Assembly (NCBI GenBank): GCA_035416745.1
Contig: DAOLNV010000005.1
Span: 86,720-127,309 of the forward strand
Length of the DNA: 40,590 nucleotides
Reading direction: 5' to 3'
DNA from: Candidatus Hydrogenedentota bacterium
GTDB taxonomy: Bacteria; Hydrogenedentota; Hydrogenedentia; Hydrogenedentales; SLHB01
Made by a program: the position numbers and the translations under genes. Positions 24,151 through 32,697 of this stretch are shown piece after piece (the first letter of the stretch is position 1; each line of letters begins with the position of its first letter). The notes under the pieces were generated by a model. The model worked only from the letters and a program-made list of their open reading frames with translations, did no database searches and was not told the origin of the DNA.

Positions 24151-24535
24151 TTAACGGAATTCCCCCTCGTGTGTGTGCCGGGCGTGCTACTTCCCTCGAA
24201 GGCTGGTCTGACAGGAACGAGACAATTCAACGAAAACTAATCGTCTCGCACAGGAATTCTCTCCCCAATTCATGTGCAGCGTCCAACTTGATAGCACAAA
24301 AGCTGGTGGTTTTCAAGCCCCAATTTTGTCTGGGACGCTATATGTTGTGTGCAAGGTGAAAAAAATAGAAAAGGAGGGTTTAGTGTTCAAAACTCCCTGA
24401 AACCCGGAACACCCTACGCCAAGCTGTTCCGGGGCAATGGCATAATTGGGGTCCCTGGACATCTGCAGCTCCCCCAGGTATGCTCTCCATGAATAGGGAC
24501 GCACCCGACAGTTGACACGTTCTCCGGGAAACGAC
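24151..24535. other. Divergent gene-free region with an A-rich patch
   Basis: 385 bases between the lipoprotein gene and the Nif3-family gene. It is more AT-rich than its surroundings around 24355-24375. It holds AAGGAGGG (24371-24378), a perfect ribosome-site-like sequence with only a few codons after it, and a possible GGAG/CTCC hairpin over the same bases (24373-24396). No convincing promoter, RNA gene or longer reading frame was found. Confidence 0.5.
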
Positions 24536-25636
24536 ATGAAAGTCCGCGACATCTGCTTGCTCCTTGATGAAATTGCTCCTCCGGGCTCAGCATATTCATG
24601 GGACAAGTCAGGATTGCATACCGGCGATCCTGATTCCGAAGTGTGCGGGGTTCTCGTGTCCCTTACTGTCGAGCCGGACACCGTGAAGGAGGCCAAACGC
24701 CGTAAGGCGTCGTTGATCGTTGCCCACCATCCGTTGATATGGACTCCTCTGGCTTCACTGAGGCGCGATGACCCCTGTGCCGCATTATGCTTGGCGCTGG
24801 CGGAGGCCAACATTGCCTGCTATTCGGCGCACACGAATCTGGATGTCGTGCGGGAAGGTGTCAGCCATTGTCTGGGCAAGGTTCTAGAGATCGAGGATAT
24901 GCACCCTCTGCTTCCCGTCGAGCATGCCCGGCTGGTCAAGCTGGTCACCTTTGTTCCACCGGATTATCTGGAGATTCTTCGGAGCGCCGTCTGCGATGCC
25001 GGAGCAGGCAAAATCGGCGACTATACGGAGTGTACCTTTTCGGCGCCTGGCACCGGAACTTTCAAACCCGCTGCGACGGCTGACCCATTCAGCGGGCGCA
25101 AGGGCGTCCTCAATTCAGAACCCGAACTGCGCTTCGAGACACTCGTGCCAAAAGTCCGCCTGGACCGCGTCCTGCGCGCCATGTTCGAGGTCCACCCGTA
25201 CGAGGAGCCTGCTTACGATATTATTGCGCTGGAAAATCCGGACCCCGAAACCGGCTTAGGAGCACGAGGCCGTCTAAAAGCCGGAATTTCCCTGGGGCGG
25301 TTTGCGGAGGACGTGCGTTCACGGTTGCGGACGGACCATGTGAGGGTGGCAGGCGAACTGAAAAGGAAGGTGCAGCAGGTGGCGGTTATTGGCGGCAGCG
25401 GCGGTTCGGAACTCAAACGCGTGCCGCGTGACGTGGATGTCGTCGTCACCGGCGATGTAAAGTACCATGAGGGACTCGAGGCCCGGCAAAGAGGGTTGGC
25501 GGTCATCGATGCCGGCCATGAAATCACCGAGCGGCCAATCGTCCCTGTTCTTGCGCAGTACTTGCGGAAACGATGCAAGGGGTTGCGTGTATATGCCTAT
25601 GCTGAACCCCAGCTTTTCAAGATTGTGACAAAATGA
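24536..25636 (+). CDS. Nif3-like dinuclear metal centre hexameric protein (YqfO type)
   Basis: A 366-aa Nif3/DUF34 protein. All expected metal ligands are visible: LIVAHHPLIW (two His), YSAHTNLD (Asp) and IDAGHEITERPIVP (His and Glu). Between them, at about residues 125-235, is the inserted PII/CutA-like domain of the longer subfamily (LVKLVTFVPPDYLEIL to EVHPYEEPAYDIIAL). Function is unsettled: members have been called GTP cyclohydrolase I type 2 in databases, with weak evidence. ATG at 24536 is preceded by GGGAAA; a TTG eight codons upstream has no ribosome site. It overlaps glgA by four bases (ATGA). Confidence 0.92.
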   Translation: MKVRDICLLLDEIAPPGSAYSWDKSGLHTGDPDSEVCGVLVSLTVEPDTVKEAKRRKASLIVAHHPLIWTPLASLRRDDPCAALCLALAEANIACYSAHTNLDVVREGVSHCLGKVLEIEDMHPLLPVEHARLVKLVTFVPPDYLEILRSAVCDAGAGKIGDYTECTFSAPGTGTFKPAATADPFSGRKGVLNSEPELRFETLVPKVRLDRVLRAMFEVHPYEEPAYDIIALENPDPETGLGARGRLKAGISLGRFAEDVRSRLRTDHVRVAGELKRKVQQVAVIGGSGGSELKRVPRDVDVVVTGDVKYHEGLEARQRGLAVIDAGHEITERPIVPVLAQYLRKRCKGLRVYAYAEPQLFKIVTK

Positions 25637-27114
25637 CTGCGAAGCGAAAAGACGAGCCGTTGAAGGTCCTGTTTGTTGCGTCAGAGGTTGCTCCCCTCGC
25701 GAAGACGGGCGGGCTTGCCGATGTCGCCAACTCCCTTCCCAAGGCGCTCATCTCGATGGGACACGACGTTCGGCTCGCGATGCCGTGCTACGCGACGCTC
25801 GACAAGAAATGGCTCGGTAACCGGCTTGGCACGTTCATGGTGTACCTGGGAGGCACTCACATCGCTGGCGCGGTTCGCCTATCGTCGCTGCCAGGTTCCA
25901 ATGCGCCAATCTACCTGATCGAACAGGGACTGTATTTCGCGCGCAGCGGTTTGTACCAGGCGGACGGCCAACCCTATTCGGACAACCTCGAACGGTTTGC
26001 GTTTTTCTCGCTCGGCGCGCTCGAGGGGGTAGCCCAAACTGGCTGGGTCCCCGACGTGGTACACTGCAACGACTGGCACACGGCGCTGGTTCCGGCGCTT
26101 TTGAAAGTCTCGCAGCGGGTCAATCCCACATGGCGCGGTTTGCCGACGGTTTTTACTATCCACAACCTGACTTACCAGGGGCGTTTTCCAGGCGGCCAGT
26201 TCTATCACACGGGTCTGCCCGAGCATCTGTTCGCACCCGATTACCTCGAGTTCTACGGCGATGTAAACGTGATGAAGGCAGGTATCGCGTTCTCCAGCAA
26301 GATCAACACGGTGAGTCCGCGCTATGCAGAGGAGATTCAGACCCCCGAGGGAGGGTGTGGCTTAGACGGGTTCCTGCGTACGCGTTCGGCTGACGTGAGC
26401 GGGATTCTCAACGGGATTGACTACTCGGAATGGAACCCCTGGAGAGACCCGCTCATCGAAGCCCGTTTTTCGCGGAACAGACTGACCGGCAAGGCCCGAT
26501 GCAAGTCCGCTCTGCAACAAACACTCAATTTGCCGGTGAAAAACGTTCCTCTGTTCTGCTGCGTTTCGCGTCTGGTCTACGAAAAGGGAATAGATCTGCT
26601 TATCGAGTCGCTTGACGCTCTTCTCCTAGAAGATCTTCAGATCGTTGTTCTGGGTTCGGGAGATCCCGAACTGGAACGGCGTCTGGCGGAAACATCTCAG
26701 AGGAATCCCGAACGGCTCAAGGTCGTGTTGCGGTACGACGAAGAGCTGGCTCATCAGTTTTATGCCGGATGCGATTACTTTCTCATGCCCTCGCGTTCGG
26801 AACCCTGCGGACTCTCGCAGATGTACAGTCTGGCTTACGGGACCCTGCCCGTCGTGCATCGTACGGGAGGTCTGGCCAACACGGTCCAGGACGCCACGCC
26901 TCAGAATATCGAGGCAGGGGAAGCGACGGGGATCGTCTTCTGCCACCCCAGCGCGCAAGCGTTACAGGAGGCAGTGCGGCGCGCCCTCAGCCTCTACTCA
27001 AACCCCACGGTATTGGAACGCCTTCGAAAAGCAGGAATGACCGAGAACTTCTCTTGGGAGCGCTCCTCCCGCGCCTACCAGGCACTCTATCGAGAGGCGA
27101 TGGCAAAACCCTGA
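25633..27114 (+). CDS. glgA: Glycogen synthase (ADP-glucose type)
   Basis: A 493-aa GT5 glycogen synthase adding glucose from ADP-glucose to alpha-1,4-glucan. Motifs seen are VLFVASEVAPLAKTGGLADV (donor-phosphate Lys-x-Gly-Gly), VVHCNDWHTALVP, INTVSPRYAEEI, GILNGIDYSEWNPWRDP, SRLVYEKGIDLL and the donor-site MPSRSEPCGLSQMYSLAYGTLPVV with RTGGLANTV. Length is normal. It begins in an ATGA overlap with the Nif3-like gene and ends in a TGATG overlap with tsaE, so the three are translated as a block. No other glycogen genes (glgB, glgC, glgP) are present. Confidence 0.96.
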   Translation: MTAKRKDEPLKVLFVASEVAPLAKTGGLADVANSLPKALISMGHDVRLAMPCYATLDKKWLGNRLGTFMVYLGGTHIAGAVRLSSLPGSNAPIYLIEQGLYFARSGLYQADGQPYSDNLERFAFFSLGALEGVAQTGWVPDVVHCNDWHTALVPALLKVSQRVNPTWRGLPTVFTIHNLTYQGRFPGGQFYHTGLPEHLFAPDYLEFYGDVNVMKAGIAFSSKINTVSPRYAEEIQTPEGGCGLDGFLRTRSADVSGILNGIDYSEWNPWRDPLIEARFSRNRLTGKARCKSALQQTLNLPVKNVPLFCCVSRLVYEKGIDLLIESLDALLLEDLQIVVLGSGDPELERRLAETSQRNPERLKVVLRYDEELAHQFYAGCDYFLMPSRSEPCGLSQMYSLAYGTLPVVHRTGGLANTVQDATPQNIEAGEATGIVFCHPSAQALQEAVRRALSLYSNPTVLERLRKAGMTENFSWERSSRAYQALYREAMAKP

Positions 27115-27599
27115 TGAACGCGGAATGGGTAATACAGACCGCATCGCCCGAGGAAACGCGCGCGCTCGGGGCCGCCTTGGCGGGACTGCTGCCGCGCGGC
27201 TCCGTCGTTGCTCTGCGCGGGGAGCTGGCGACGGGCAAGACGTGCCTGGTTTCAGGAATGGCCCGTTGTTTCGCCGGCGCGGATTATGTCCACAGCCCAA
27301 CCTTTACCCTGGTCAATCAGTACGGCGAAAACCCTTCCCTGCTGCACGTCGATCTATACAGGTTAAGCGGCCCGGAAGAGGTCGAAGATCTGGGATACGC
27401 GGAATTGTTCGATTCCGACGATATTTGCGTCATCGAGTGGGCCGAGCGCGCTGAAACGCTGCTTCCCGAAAACAGGCTGGACATTCTGCTCGAGCATGCT
27501 GGCCGAGACCTCCGCCGGCTCACCTTACGCAACCGTAATCTGCTTGGGAACGGCTGGCAAGAGCATCTCTCGCGCGCGACTGGCCACAAACGGGGTTAA
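27114..27599 (+). CDS. tsaE: tRNA threonylcarbamoyladenosine biosynthesis ATPase TsaE
   Basis: A 161-aa P-loop ATPase that works with TsaB and TsaD to make the t6A37 modification of ANN-decoding tRNAs. The Walker A is GELATGKTCL (family usually G-D-L-G-A-G-K-T-T), followed by SPTFTLVNQY, the HVDLYRL block with the Asp-Leu-Tyr signature, and CVIEWAERAETLLP. The ATG at 27114 overlaps the glgA stop as TGATG; the reading frame is open much further upstream, but only as a shadow of glgA. The stop codon TAA overlaps the kinase stop on the other strand as TTAA (27596-27599). Confidence 0.95.
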   Translation: MNAEWVIQTASPEETRALGAALAGLLPRGSVVALRGELATGKTCLVSGMARCFAGADYVHSPTFTLVNQYGENPSLLHVDLYRLSGPEEVEDLGYAELFDSDDICVIEWAERAETLLPENRLDILLEHAGRDLRRLTLRNRNLLGNGWQEHLSRATGHKRG

Positions 27600-29884
27600 T
27601 CGCCAAGGCTCAAAACTCGCAGGTCCGCCGCCAGGCGTTCCATGTTCTGGTACCGTTCTTCGGGTTTCTTTTGGATGCATTTCATCACGATATCATCGAG
27701 TGCCTCGGGGATCTTATCGTTTTCGGCGCTTGGCGGCGGCGGCATCTCTTGTACCTGGCGCTGGATAACGTTTCCGCTGGCGAAGACGATTTTTCCGGTA
27801 AGGCATTCGTGCAACACCATGCCAATCGAGTAGATGTCGCTGCGCGCATCCGATTCTTTTCCCAAAGCCTGCTCGGGCGACATGTAGCTTGGCGTTCCCA
27901 TGACGACGCCGGCCCGCGTGAGGCGGTTGTCTTCGGATTTCGCCAGACCGAAGTCCATGATCTTGATAAGACCGCCCTTGGCAATCAGGATATTCTCGGG
28001 CTTGATATCGCGGTGGGTAATGCCCGCTTTATGAATTGCCCCGAGCGCCGAACAGGCTTGCACGATGAAATTCACGGCTTCGCGCGGCATCAGCGCGCCC
28101 TTCTTGGCCAGGTAGCGGTAGAGGCTCACTCCCTCGACGTATTCCATTGCAATGTATGCGCGGCCTTCACTTGCGCTGATATCGTAAATGCTCACGATGT
28201 TCGGGTGGGAGATCTTCGCCGCAGTGCGAGCCTCCCGCACAAACCGCTCCCGAAACTCCTCCGAATCATCGATGAGCGAGCCCAGGAATTTCAGTGCGAC
28301 AGGCCGGTCCAATTGCTTATCCCGGGCAAGATAGACCACGCCCATACCACCGCGTCCCAGTTCCTTCTGGAGCTCGTAACGTCCTTCGAGGGCATTCTCC
28401 ACTGATTTCATCATCTGTCCGCCAGTGGCGCCCTGAGCTCCCGGCTGAAGCACGGTACCGGGTCCCGCCTTCATGCTGATCCGCGTGGAAATGCTTGATA
28501 TGCGCTGGCTTACGTCACGGAATTCAAGGTCCACAGTGTGGATTTTGCGCAGGATTTGAAGAGAATCATCAAGGCGTCCCGTTTGTTCATAAGCGAGTGC
28601 CAACATGTAGAAGTACTCGAGCAGCGCGGTGTCGACCCGTTTTCCCGTGAGATGATTCTCGAGAGCCGCGACACAGTGAGCGTAATCGTGCATTTCGTAG
28701 AAACAACGACCGAGTAGTCCCCGCGAGATCTCAAACGTAGGATGGTCTTCCTTTACGCGCTGCAGAACCTTGATAGCATCCGCGAACCGCCCTGCATGAG
28801 CGAAGGCCAACCCCGCCCGGTAATACTCCCCGGCGCGCAGGAAGCAGTCGGCTGCCCGGCCGGCGTCTTTGGCCTTGGAAAAGGCCTCCCCAGCCCGGAG
28901 AAAATCGCCGGCGGCAGCATAGGCAGTGCCCGCTTCCTTCCAGTTTCCTTTGCCCTCATGGAACCGGCCGACGATGCGCGAGGCCTCCTGCTTCTTTCCT
29001 GCCTCATTCATGCAAACCGCGGCTTCCTCGAGATTGCCGGCGAGTATGTAGGTTTCTCCGGCCCGCACCAGATCGCCTCCGCTGCGGAAAAGACGGGCAG
29101 CAACATCGTGGTTGTTTGCCCGTTCGAAGCGTTCCGCGAGAAGCGGATGGAGTTCGCGCCGCTGCGCTTCGCTGAGCGATGCGGCTATCTGTTCGTCTTG
29201 AATCGTCTTGTAGCATTCGGTCGCCGCCTGGACCTGGATTTCCATGGCGTCGCCCGTAGTCCTGAAGTAATTGACAAACATCTGAAGCGCTTTGGCTATG
29301 TTGCCGGCTCTGCCGTAAGCCGAGGCTGCGAGTACCGGTTTACCGGCCTTTTCATAGGCCGCGGCAGCGTCCTGATACCGCGCGTTCTCCATGAAATACT
29401 GCGCGGCAGACTCGTAGTCGCCTTCCTTCAAAAAGAGCTGGGCCGCTTTGAGCGTATTGCCTGACTTGGCAATCTCCATGGCTTCCTTGTGGTGGTTGCC
29501 GATTTTCCTGTACCACTTGGCTGCTTCCTTGGGATGTCCCGCCTCGGAGTACAGGTTTGCGAGCTTGCCGTAGTCCTTTGCTTCCTTGAGCTGGCGCGCC
29601 TGTTCCTTCAACAGCTGACGTGAACGCACCTGGTTAACCACATCTACGTTTTTCGTGGAAGCGAGGGCGTCAATGTCGGCCGCATCCACCCAGGTGGTAC
29701 GGCGCCCGCGCCGGACAATCTTGTGAATGCGCGAACTCAGATCAACAAGAATGTACAGAGCCGCCAGAATCACAAAAAGCCGGGCTATCAGGTGAAACGC
29801 CGCCGCAAACTCCTTGTCGGCAAGCTTTTCGGCATACCGCAGCGGCCAATCGGCCAAGTCCCAAAACCAGATGATGTAGCGCAT
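27596..29884 (-). CDS. Membrane-anchored TPR protein with C-terminal Ser/Thr protein kinase
   Basis: A 762-aa protein. One membrane helix near residues 27-49 (FHLIARLFVILAALYILVDL) is followed by a long array of tetratricopeptide-type repeats from about 90 to 460, with recurring A-G-N/D-x-x-x-A-A-x-x-Y/F signatures, and a complete Hanks-type kinase at 502-762. Kinase motifs: ELGRGGMGVVYLAR, VALKF (Lys532), HRDIKPEN (624-631), IMDFGLAK (644-646 DFG), MGTPSYMSPEQ and SDIYSIGMVLHECLTG. The activation loop has no second phosphosite pattern I can assign. Unlike most bacterial PknB proteins the kinase is at the C-terminus and the sensor-like repeats are between membrane and kinase, on the same (cytosolic) side. 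ATG at 29884 is preceded by GGAAG about eight bases away. Targets unknown. Confidence 0.93.
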   Translation of the reverse strand: MRYIIWFWDLADWPLRYAEKLADKEFAAAFHLIARLFVILAALYILVDLSSRIHKIVRRGRRTTWVDAADIDALASTKNVDVVNQVRSRQLLKEQARQLKEAKDYGKLANLYSEAGHPKEAAKWYRKIGNHHKEAMEIAKSGNTLKAAQLFLKEGDYESAAQYFMENARYQDAAAAYEKAGKPVLAASAYGRAGNIAKALQMFVNYFRTTGDAMEIQVQAATECYKTIQDEQIAASLSEAQRRELHPLLAERFERANNHDVAARLFRSGGDLVRAGETYILAGNLEEAAVCMNEAGKKQEASRIVGRFHEGKGNWKEAGTAYAAAGDFLRAGEAFSKAKDAGRAADCFLRAGEYYRAGLAFAHAGRFADAIKVLQRVKEDHPTFEISRGLLGRCFYEMHDYAHCVAALENHLTGKRVDTALLEYFYMLALAYEQTGRLDDSLQILRKIHTVDLEFRDVSQRISSISTRISMKAGPGTVLQPGAQGATGGQMMKSVENALEGRYELQKELGRGGMGVVYLARDKQLDRPVALKFLGSLIDDSEEFRERFVREARTAAKISHPNIVSIYDISASEGRAYIAMEYVEGVSLYRYLAKKGALMPREAVNFIVQACSALGAIHKAGITHRDIKPENILIAKGGLIKIMDFGLAKSEDNRLTRAGVVMGTPSYMSPEQALGKESDARSDIYSIGMVLHECLTGKIVFASGNVIQRQVQEMPPPPSAENDKIPEALDDIVMKCIQKKPEERYQNMERLAADLRVLSLGD

Positions 29885-29944
29885 GGTCGTTCTTCCGCTC
29901 TGTTTCCCGCACCCAACTCGGATCCATACTAATTCCCTTCCCGC

Positions 29945-30118
29945 AAAAGAACAAGCCCGACGGCGGTTCGAGGCAGGAAATCGGTGGCTCCCAATGCGTG
30001 GAACGGTTCAGGCATGCACCTTGCCCCAATCGGGCGGCCCCACAAGACCGCCGTTGAGGGCGAAACGGAGAACGAGCGGTTCAAGAGCCCCGCCGCGCTG
30101 AATCCCGCCCCACAGATT
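29945..30118 (-). pseudogene. Decayed fragment of a WecA/TagO-family gene
   Basis: The minus strand here encodes LEPLVLRFALNGGLVGPPDW and GKVHA, a TGA stop, then TVPRIG. Aligned by hand to the intact wecA-like gene (residues LLEPFILRFAL to VPRIGG), 24 of 32 residues and 70 of 96 bases agree, with most base differences at third codon positions, so the two were functional paralogs before this one decayed. Similarity extends upstream over the TVFGVGFGVV region to about 30118. Downstream a frame change turns the sequence into a different frame (ATDFLPRTAVGLVLL). The rest of the gene is absent. It lies directly after the stop of a glycosyltransferase gene on the same strand, so a glycan operon once probably ended with this transferase. 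Confidence 0.72.
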
Positions 30119-30146
30119 GCAGAGGAGGGGCTTCTATGCCCTTGAG

Positions 30147-31367
30147 CTACGGTGCCTGCCCCACTCCCGTCCCAGGCAATTTGCCCGAAAGCAGGGAATA
30201 CAACGCCTGAGCCCGGGTATTCCAATCATAGCGCTCTTCGATGATTCTGCGGCCTGCCTCGCCCAGCCGTGTCCGTTGCCCGGAATCCGTGAGCACCAGA
30301 AGAACCCTGTCGGCGAATTCCTGCGGAGAGTCTGCCACAAGCACCCCTTCCCCCTCTTGCGCCTCCAGCCCTTCGAAACCAACGGTTGTGCTGACGACCG
30401 GCGTCTTCAGGGCGAGAGACTCGAGATTCTTGGTCTGAATCCCTGCCCCGATCCGCATAGGGCACACCGTGCATGCGGCCCGGCGCAAAAATGGGCGGAC
30501 ATCGGCGACGGCCCCGGCAACTTCAATGCCCTTTTTACCATGCAGACGCTGAATCCAGCTTGGAGCATTGACACCAACGATGATAAATCGGGCACTTGGC
30601 TTCCGCTTTCGAATCCGTGGCCAAATGGTATCCACGAAATAACGTACCGCATCGCGGTTGGGCGCGCTGTGAAGGTTGCCAAGAAAAACGACGGTGTCCG
30701 AATCGCGCCGCTCGCTTTCTTCAGGACAGAACATGCCGAGGTCCACTCCAAACGGGATCACAACGATTTGGCCACGCGCTCCGAGTTCAAGGAGCTTCTG
30801 CCGGTCAAGGTCCGTAACCACGATGGAAAAGAGGAAGTCTTCCGTGCAGCGGGTCTCGAAGGCTGCCATACGTTCTCTCTCGATTCTTTCGATGTGGCGC
30901 GCGATTCCCTTTGCGTAAGGAGCGGAGCGCTCATAGCGAAGGGTGAGGCAATCGGTCATACACAAGGTCTTGACGGGTACCGGAAGGTTCCTGGCGTAAG
31001 GCGCCATGCGCACGAGATGAGCGTAGCAGGCATCAAACGCGTTTTCTCGGGCCAGTTCTGCTGCGCGGCGGGCAAAGCGCGCGGAATGATAGTAATGAAC
31101 CTGCAGCGGTTCAGCCGACGCTGCAAGCCCCAGAACCGCGTTGCACCGCGACCGGGTACGGGAGAGCCGGATGGTTTCGACGGTGAGATTCGGGAACTCG
31201 GACTGGAATGCGCGCGCGGATTCTGTTTCTCGGTCGTCCTCAATCAGGGAAAGAAGATGGATGGACTCGACCAGTGGCGATAACAGCCGGATGTGGCTGT
31301 AAACAGTCACCTTGTCGCCGCCAGCCGGAGGATAGGGCAGACGCGGTGTGAGGAAGAGGACCTTCAT
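30147..31367 (-). CDS. GT4-type glycosyltransferase, TIGR03087-like
   Basis: A 406-aa GT-B glycosyltransferase. The N-terminus VLFLTPRLPYPPAGGDKVT and the C-terminal segment SWIQRLHGKKGIEVAGAV, VRPFLRRAACTVCPMRIGAGI with KNLESLALKTPVVSTTVGFEGL match the pattern of the PEP-CTERM/exosortase-associated sugar transferases (TIGR03087-like). No exosortase or PEP-CTERM protein is in this window. ATG at 31367 has no strong ribosome site, but it begins at the first beta strand and the frame cannot go much further. The next gene upstream on this strand ends 34 bases before it and encodes a related enzyme. It probably adds one sugar of a surface polysaccharide. Confidence 0.88.
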   Translation of the reverse strand: MKVLFLTPRLPYPPAGGDKVTVYSHIRLLSPLVESIHLLSLIEDDRETESARAFQSEFPNLTVETIRLSRTRSRCNAVLGLAASAEPLQVHYYHSARFARRAAELARENAFDACYAHLVRMAPYARNLPVPVKTLCMTDCLTLRYERSAPYAKGIARHIERIERERMAAFETRCTEDFLFSIVVTDLDRQKLLELGARGQIVVIPFGVDLGMFCPEESERRDSDTVVFLGNLHSAPNRDAVRYFVDTIWPRIRKRKPSARFIIVGVNAPSWIQRLHGKKGIEVAGAVADVRPFLRRAACTVCPMRIGAGIQTKNLESLALKTPVVSTTVGFEGLEAQEGEGVLVADSPQEFADRVLLVLTDSGQRTRLGEAGRRIIEERYDWNTRAQALYSLLSGKLPGTGVGQAP

Positions 31368-31401
31368 GGATGGTGATGCCCCGGATCATGGATAGCAGGC
31401 C

Positions 31402-32628
31402 TCATGCCGGTCTCCCCCGCCGTTTCCGCGCGTTCTCGCATGCTATCTGATAATACTGCTCTATCTTCTCTCCAATCGCGCTCCATTCATATGTGGTTTC
31501 GACAAGCTTTCTGGCTGCCCGGCCGAGTTTCAACCGCTCCTCAGGATGTTCAAACAGGGCGAGTACCGACGACGCAAACCCCTCCGTGCTGTCGGCGAGG
31601 ATGATGTCTTCGCCCGCAGTGCACCGGATCCCTTCTGCTCCGACAGTAGTTGATACCACGGCCTTCTCCATCGCCATTGCTTCCAGGATTTTCAGGCGCG
31701 TCCCCCCGCCGATACGAATGGGCGCCACATATACCGCGGCTTTTTCTGCATAGGGACGCACGTCATCCACAGTCCCCGTGACTACGATGTTCGCCGAGGC
31801 CAGACGCTTTACCTCCGGCGCGGGCTTCTGGCCAACGAGATAGAGCATACTGTCTGAGTAACGCGCCCGGATCAACGGAAGAATGTCTTCTGCCAGGTAA
31901 ACGGCCGCATCGATATTCTGGGTTGCGTTCATGGACGCGCTGAATACGATAGCATGCTGCTCCGGTTCGGTCTGAAATGGCTGGAAATATGCGCAATCCA
32001 CGCCGTTAGGCGATACGAAGTACGGGCCGCCTGGCAAGTGTTCGGCGGCATAGTCCCGCTCGTCTTCCGAGCAAAAGGTCACCACGTCGAATTTCTTCCA
32101 GATGGCCGGTTCGAAGCGTTCCAGAAGGCGGGCTTGGCGGCGCGCAAAAACACCGCGGAGTGCGCCGGTCGATGGGGACTCGGCGTAACGCGCCCACAGG
32201 TGCCGGTTGATATTCTGGCAGTCGAAATAGCGAACCATGTCCCCGAAAGCCTCGTGGTACTGGGCTATGTGAAGATAGTGGGCATGGACAAGGTCGTAAC
32301 GCTCTTCCGCGAGCATTTCCCGAATCTTTTCCTCGAAAGCGGGAACCCGGAAATTCGCAATGGTATACGGGGTCGCGGTAAACAGCGACGCTGAAGCATT
32401 CCAGATTCGCGCCGCCAAGCTTTTCGGCAACGGAACCAGTTCCACACGCCGAGCCAGTTTGAGTACCTCGGCAACGGCATCCCGCGACGGTTCGGTGTCC
32501 GGCGGCACCATGGCAAGCAATGTTACCGAATGCCGGTGTGCGACCTGCGCAAGAATGTTCCACACCCGCAGAGCGCCCCCGTGGGTCGGGGGATAGGGAA
32601 ACGACGTGGACATCATCAGGATTCTCAC
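31402..32628 (-). CDS. GT4-type glycosyltransferase, TIGR03087-like
   Basis: A 408-aa enzyme of the same type as its downstream neighbour. It opens RILMMSTSFPYPPTHGGALR and has SPNGVDCAYFQP, VFSASMNATQNIDAAVYL, VTGTVDDVRPYAEKAAVYVAPIRIGGGTRLKILEAMAMEKAVVSTTVGAEGI. The donor-site Glu-x7-Glu is replaced by a GTRLKILEAMAM arrangement as is usual for this subgroup. GTG at 32628 is chosen: GGAG is eight bases upstream, and the ATG five bases before it is out of frame and meets TGA at once. Together the two enzymes could make a disaccharide linkage step in order. The acyltransferase gene lies 69 bases upstream of its start. Confidence 0.88.
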   Translation of the reverse strand: MRILMMSTSFPYPPTHGGALRVWNILAQVAHRHSVTLLAMVPPDTEPSRDAVAEVLKLARRVELVPLPKSLAARIWNASASLFTATPYTIANFRVPAFEEKIREMLAEERYDLVHAHYLHIAQYHEAFGDMVRYFDCQNINRHLWARYAESPSTGALRGVFARRQARLLERFEPAIWKKFDVVTFCSEDERDYAAEHLPGGPYFVSPNGVDCAYFQPFQTEPEQHAIVFSASMNATQNIDAAVYLAEDILPLIRARYSDSMLYLVGQKPAPEVKRLASANIVVTGTVDDVRPYAEKAAVYVAPIRIGGGTRLKILEAMAMEKAVVSTTVGAEGIRCTAGEDIILADSTEGFASSVLALFEHPEERLKLGRAARKLVETTYEWSAIGEKIEQYYQIACENARKRRGRPA

Positions 32629-32697
32629 GGCATGCGCTCCACCCGCCCAACGCCGCCAGCAGCTTGGACGGCAGGTTTTTTGAGCTTCAATAATAAA

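Noticed and set aside
24356..24400. Tiny lysine-rich open frame (GTG, 14 codons) containing AAGGAGGG, and a five-codon frame after it
   Set aside because: Too short to support, no ribosome site before the first GTG, no known leader-peptide logic for the Nif3-like gene.
24512..24517. TTGACA just before the Nif3-like gene
   Set aside because: A -10 at 17 bases would fall on the start codon; it cannot be this gene's promoter.
26769..27113. Long N-terminal extension of tsaE
   Set aside because: It is a shadow of glgA; the TGATG overlap and the TsaE fold start at 27114.
29929..30225. Open frame across the wecA remnant and the end of the GT4 gene
   Set aside because: It is a shadow that mixes glycosyltransferase antisense-frame sequence with remnant DNA; the related frame carries the homology.
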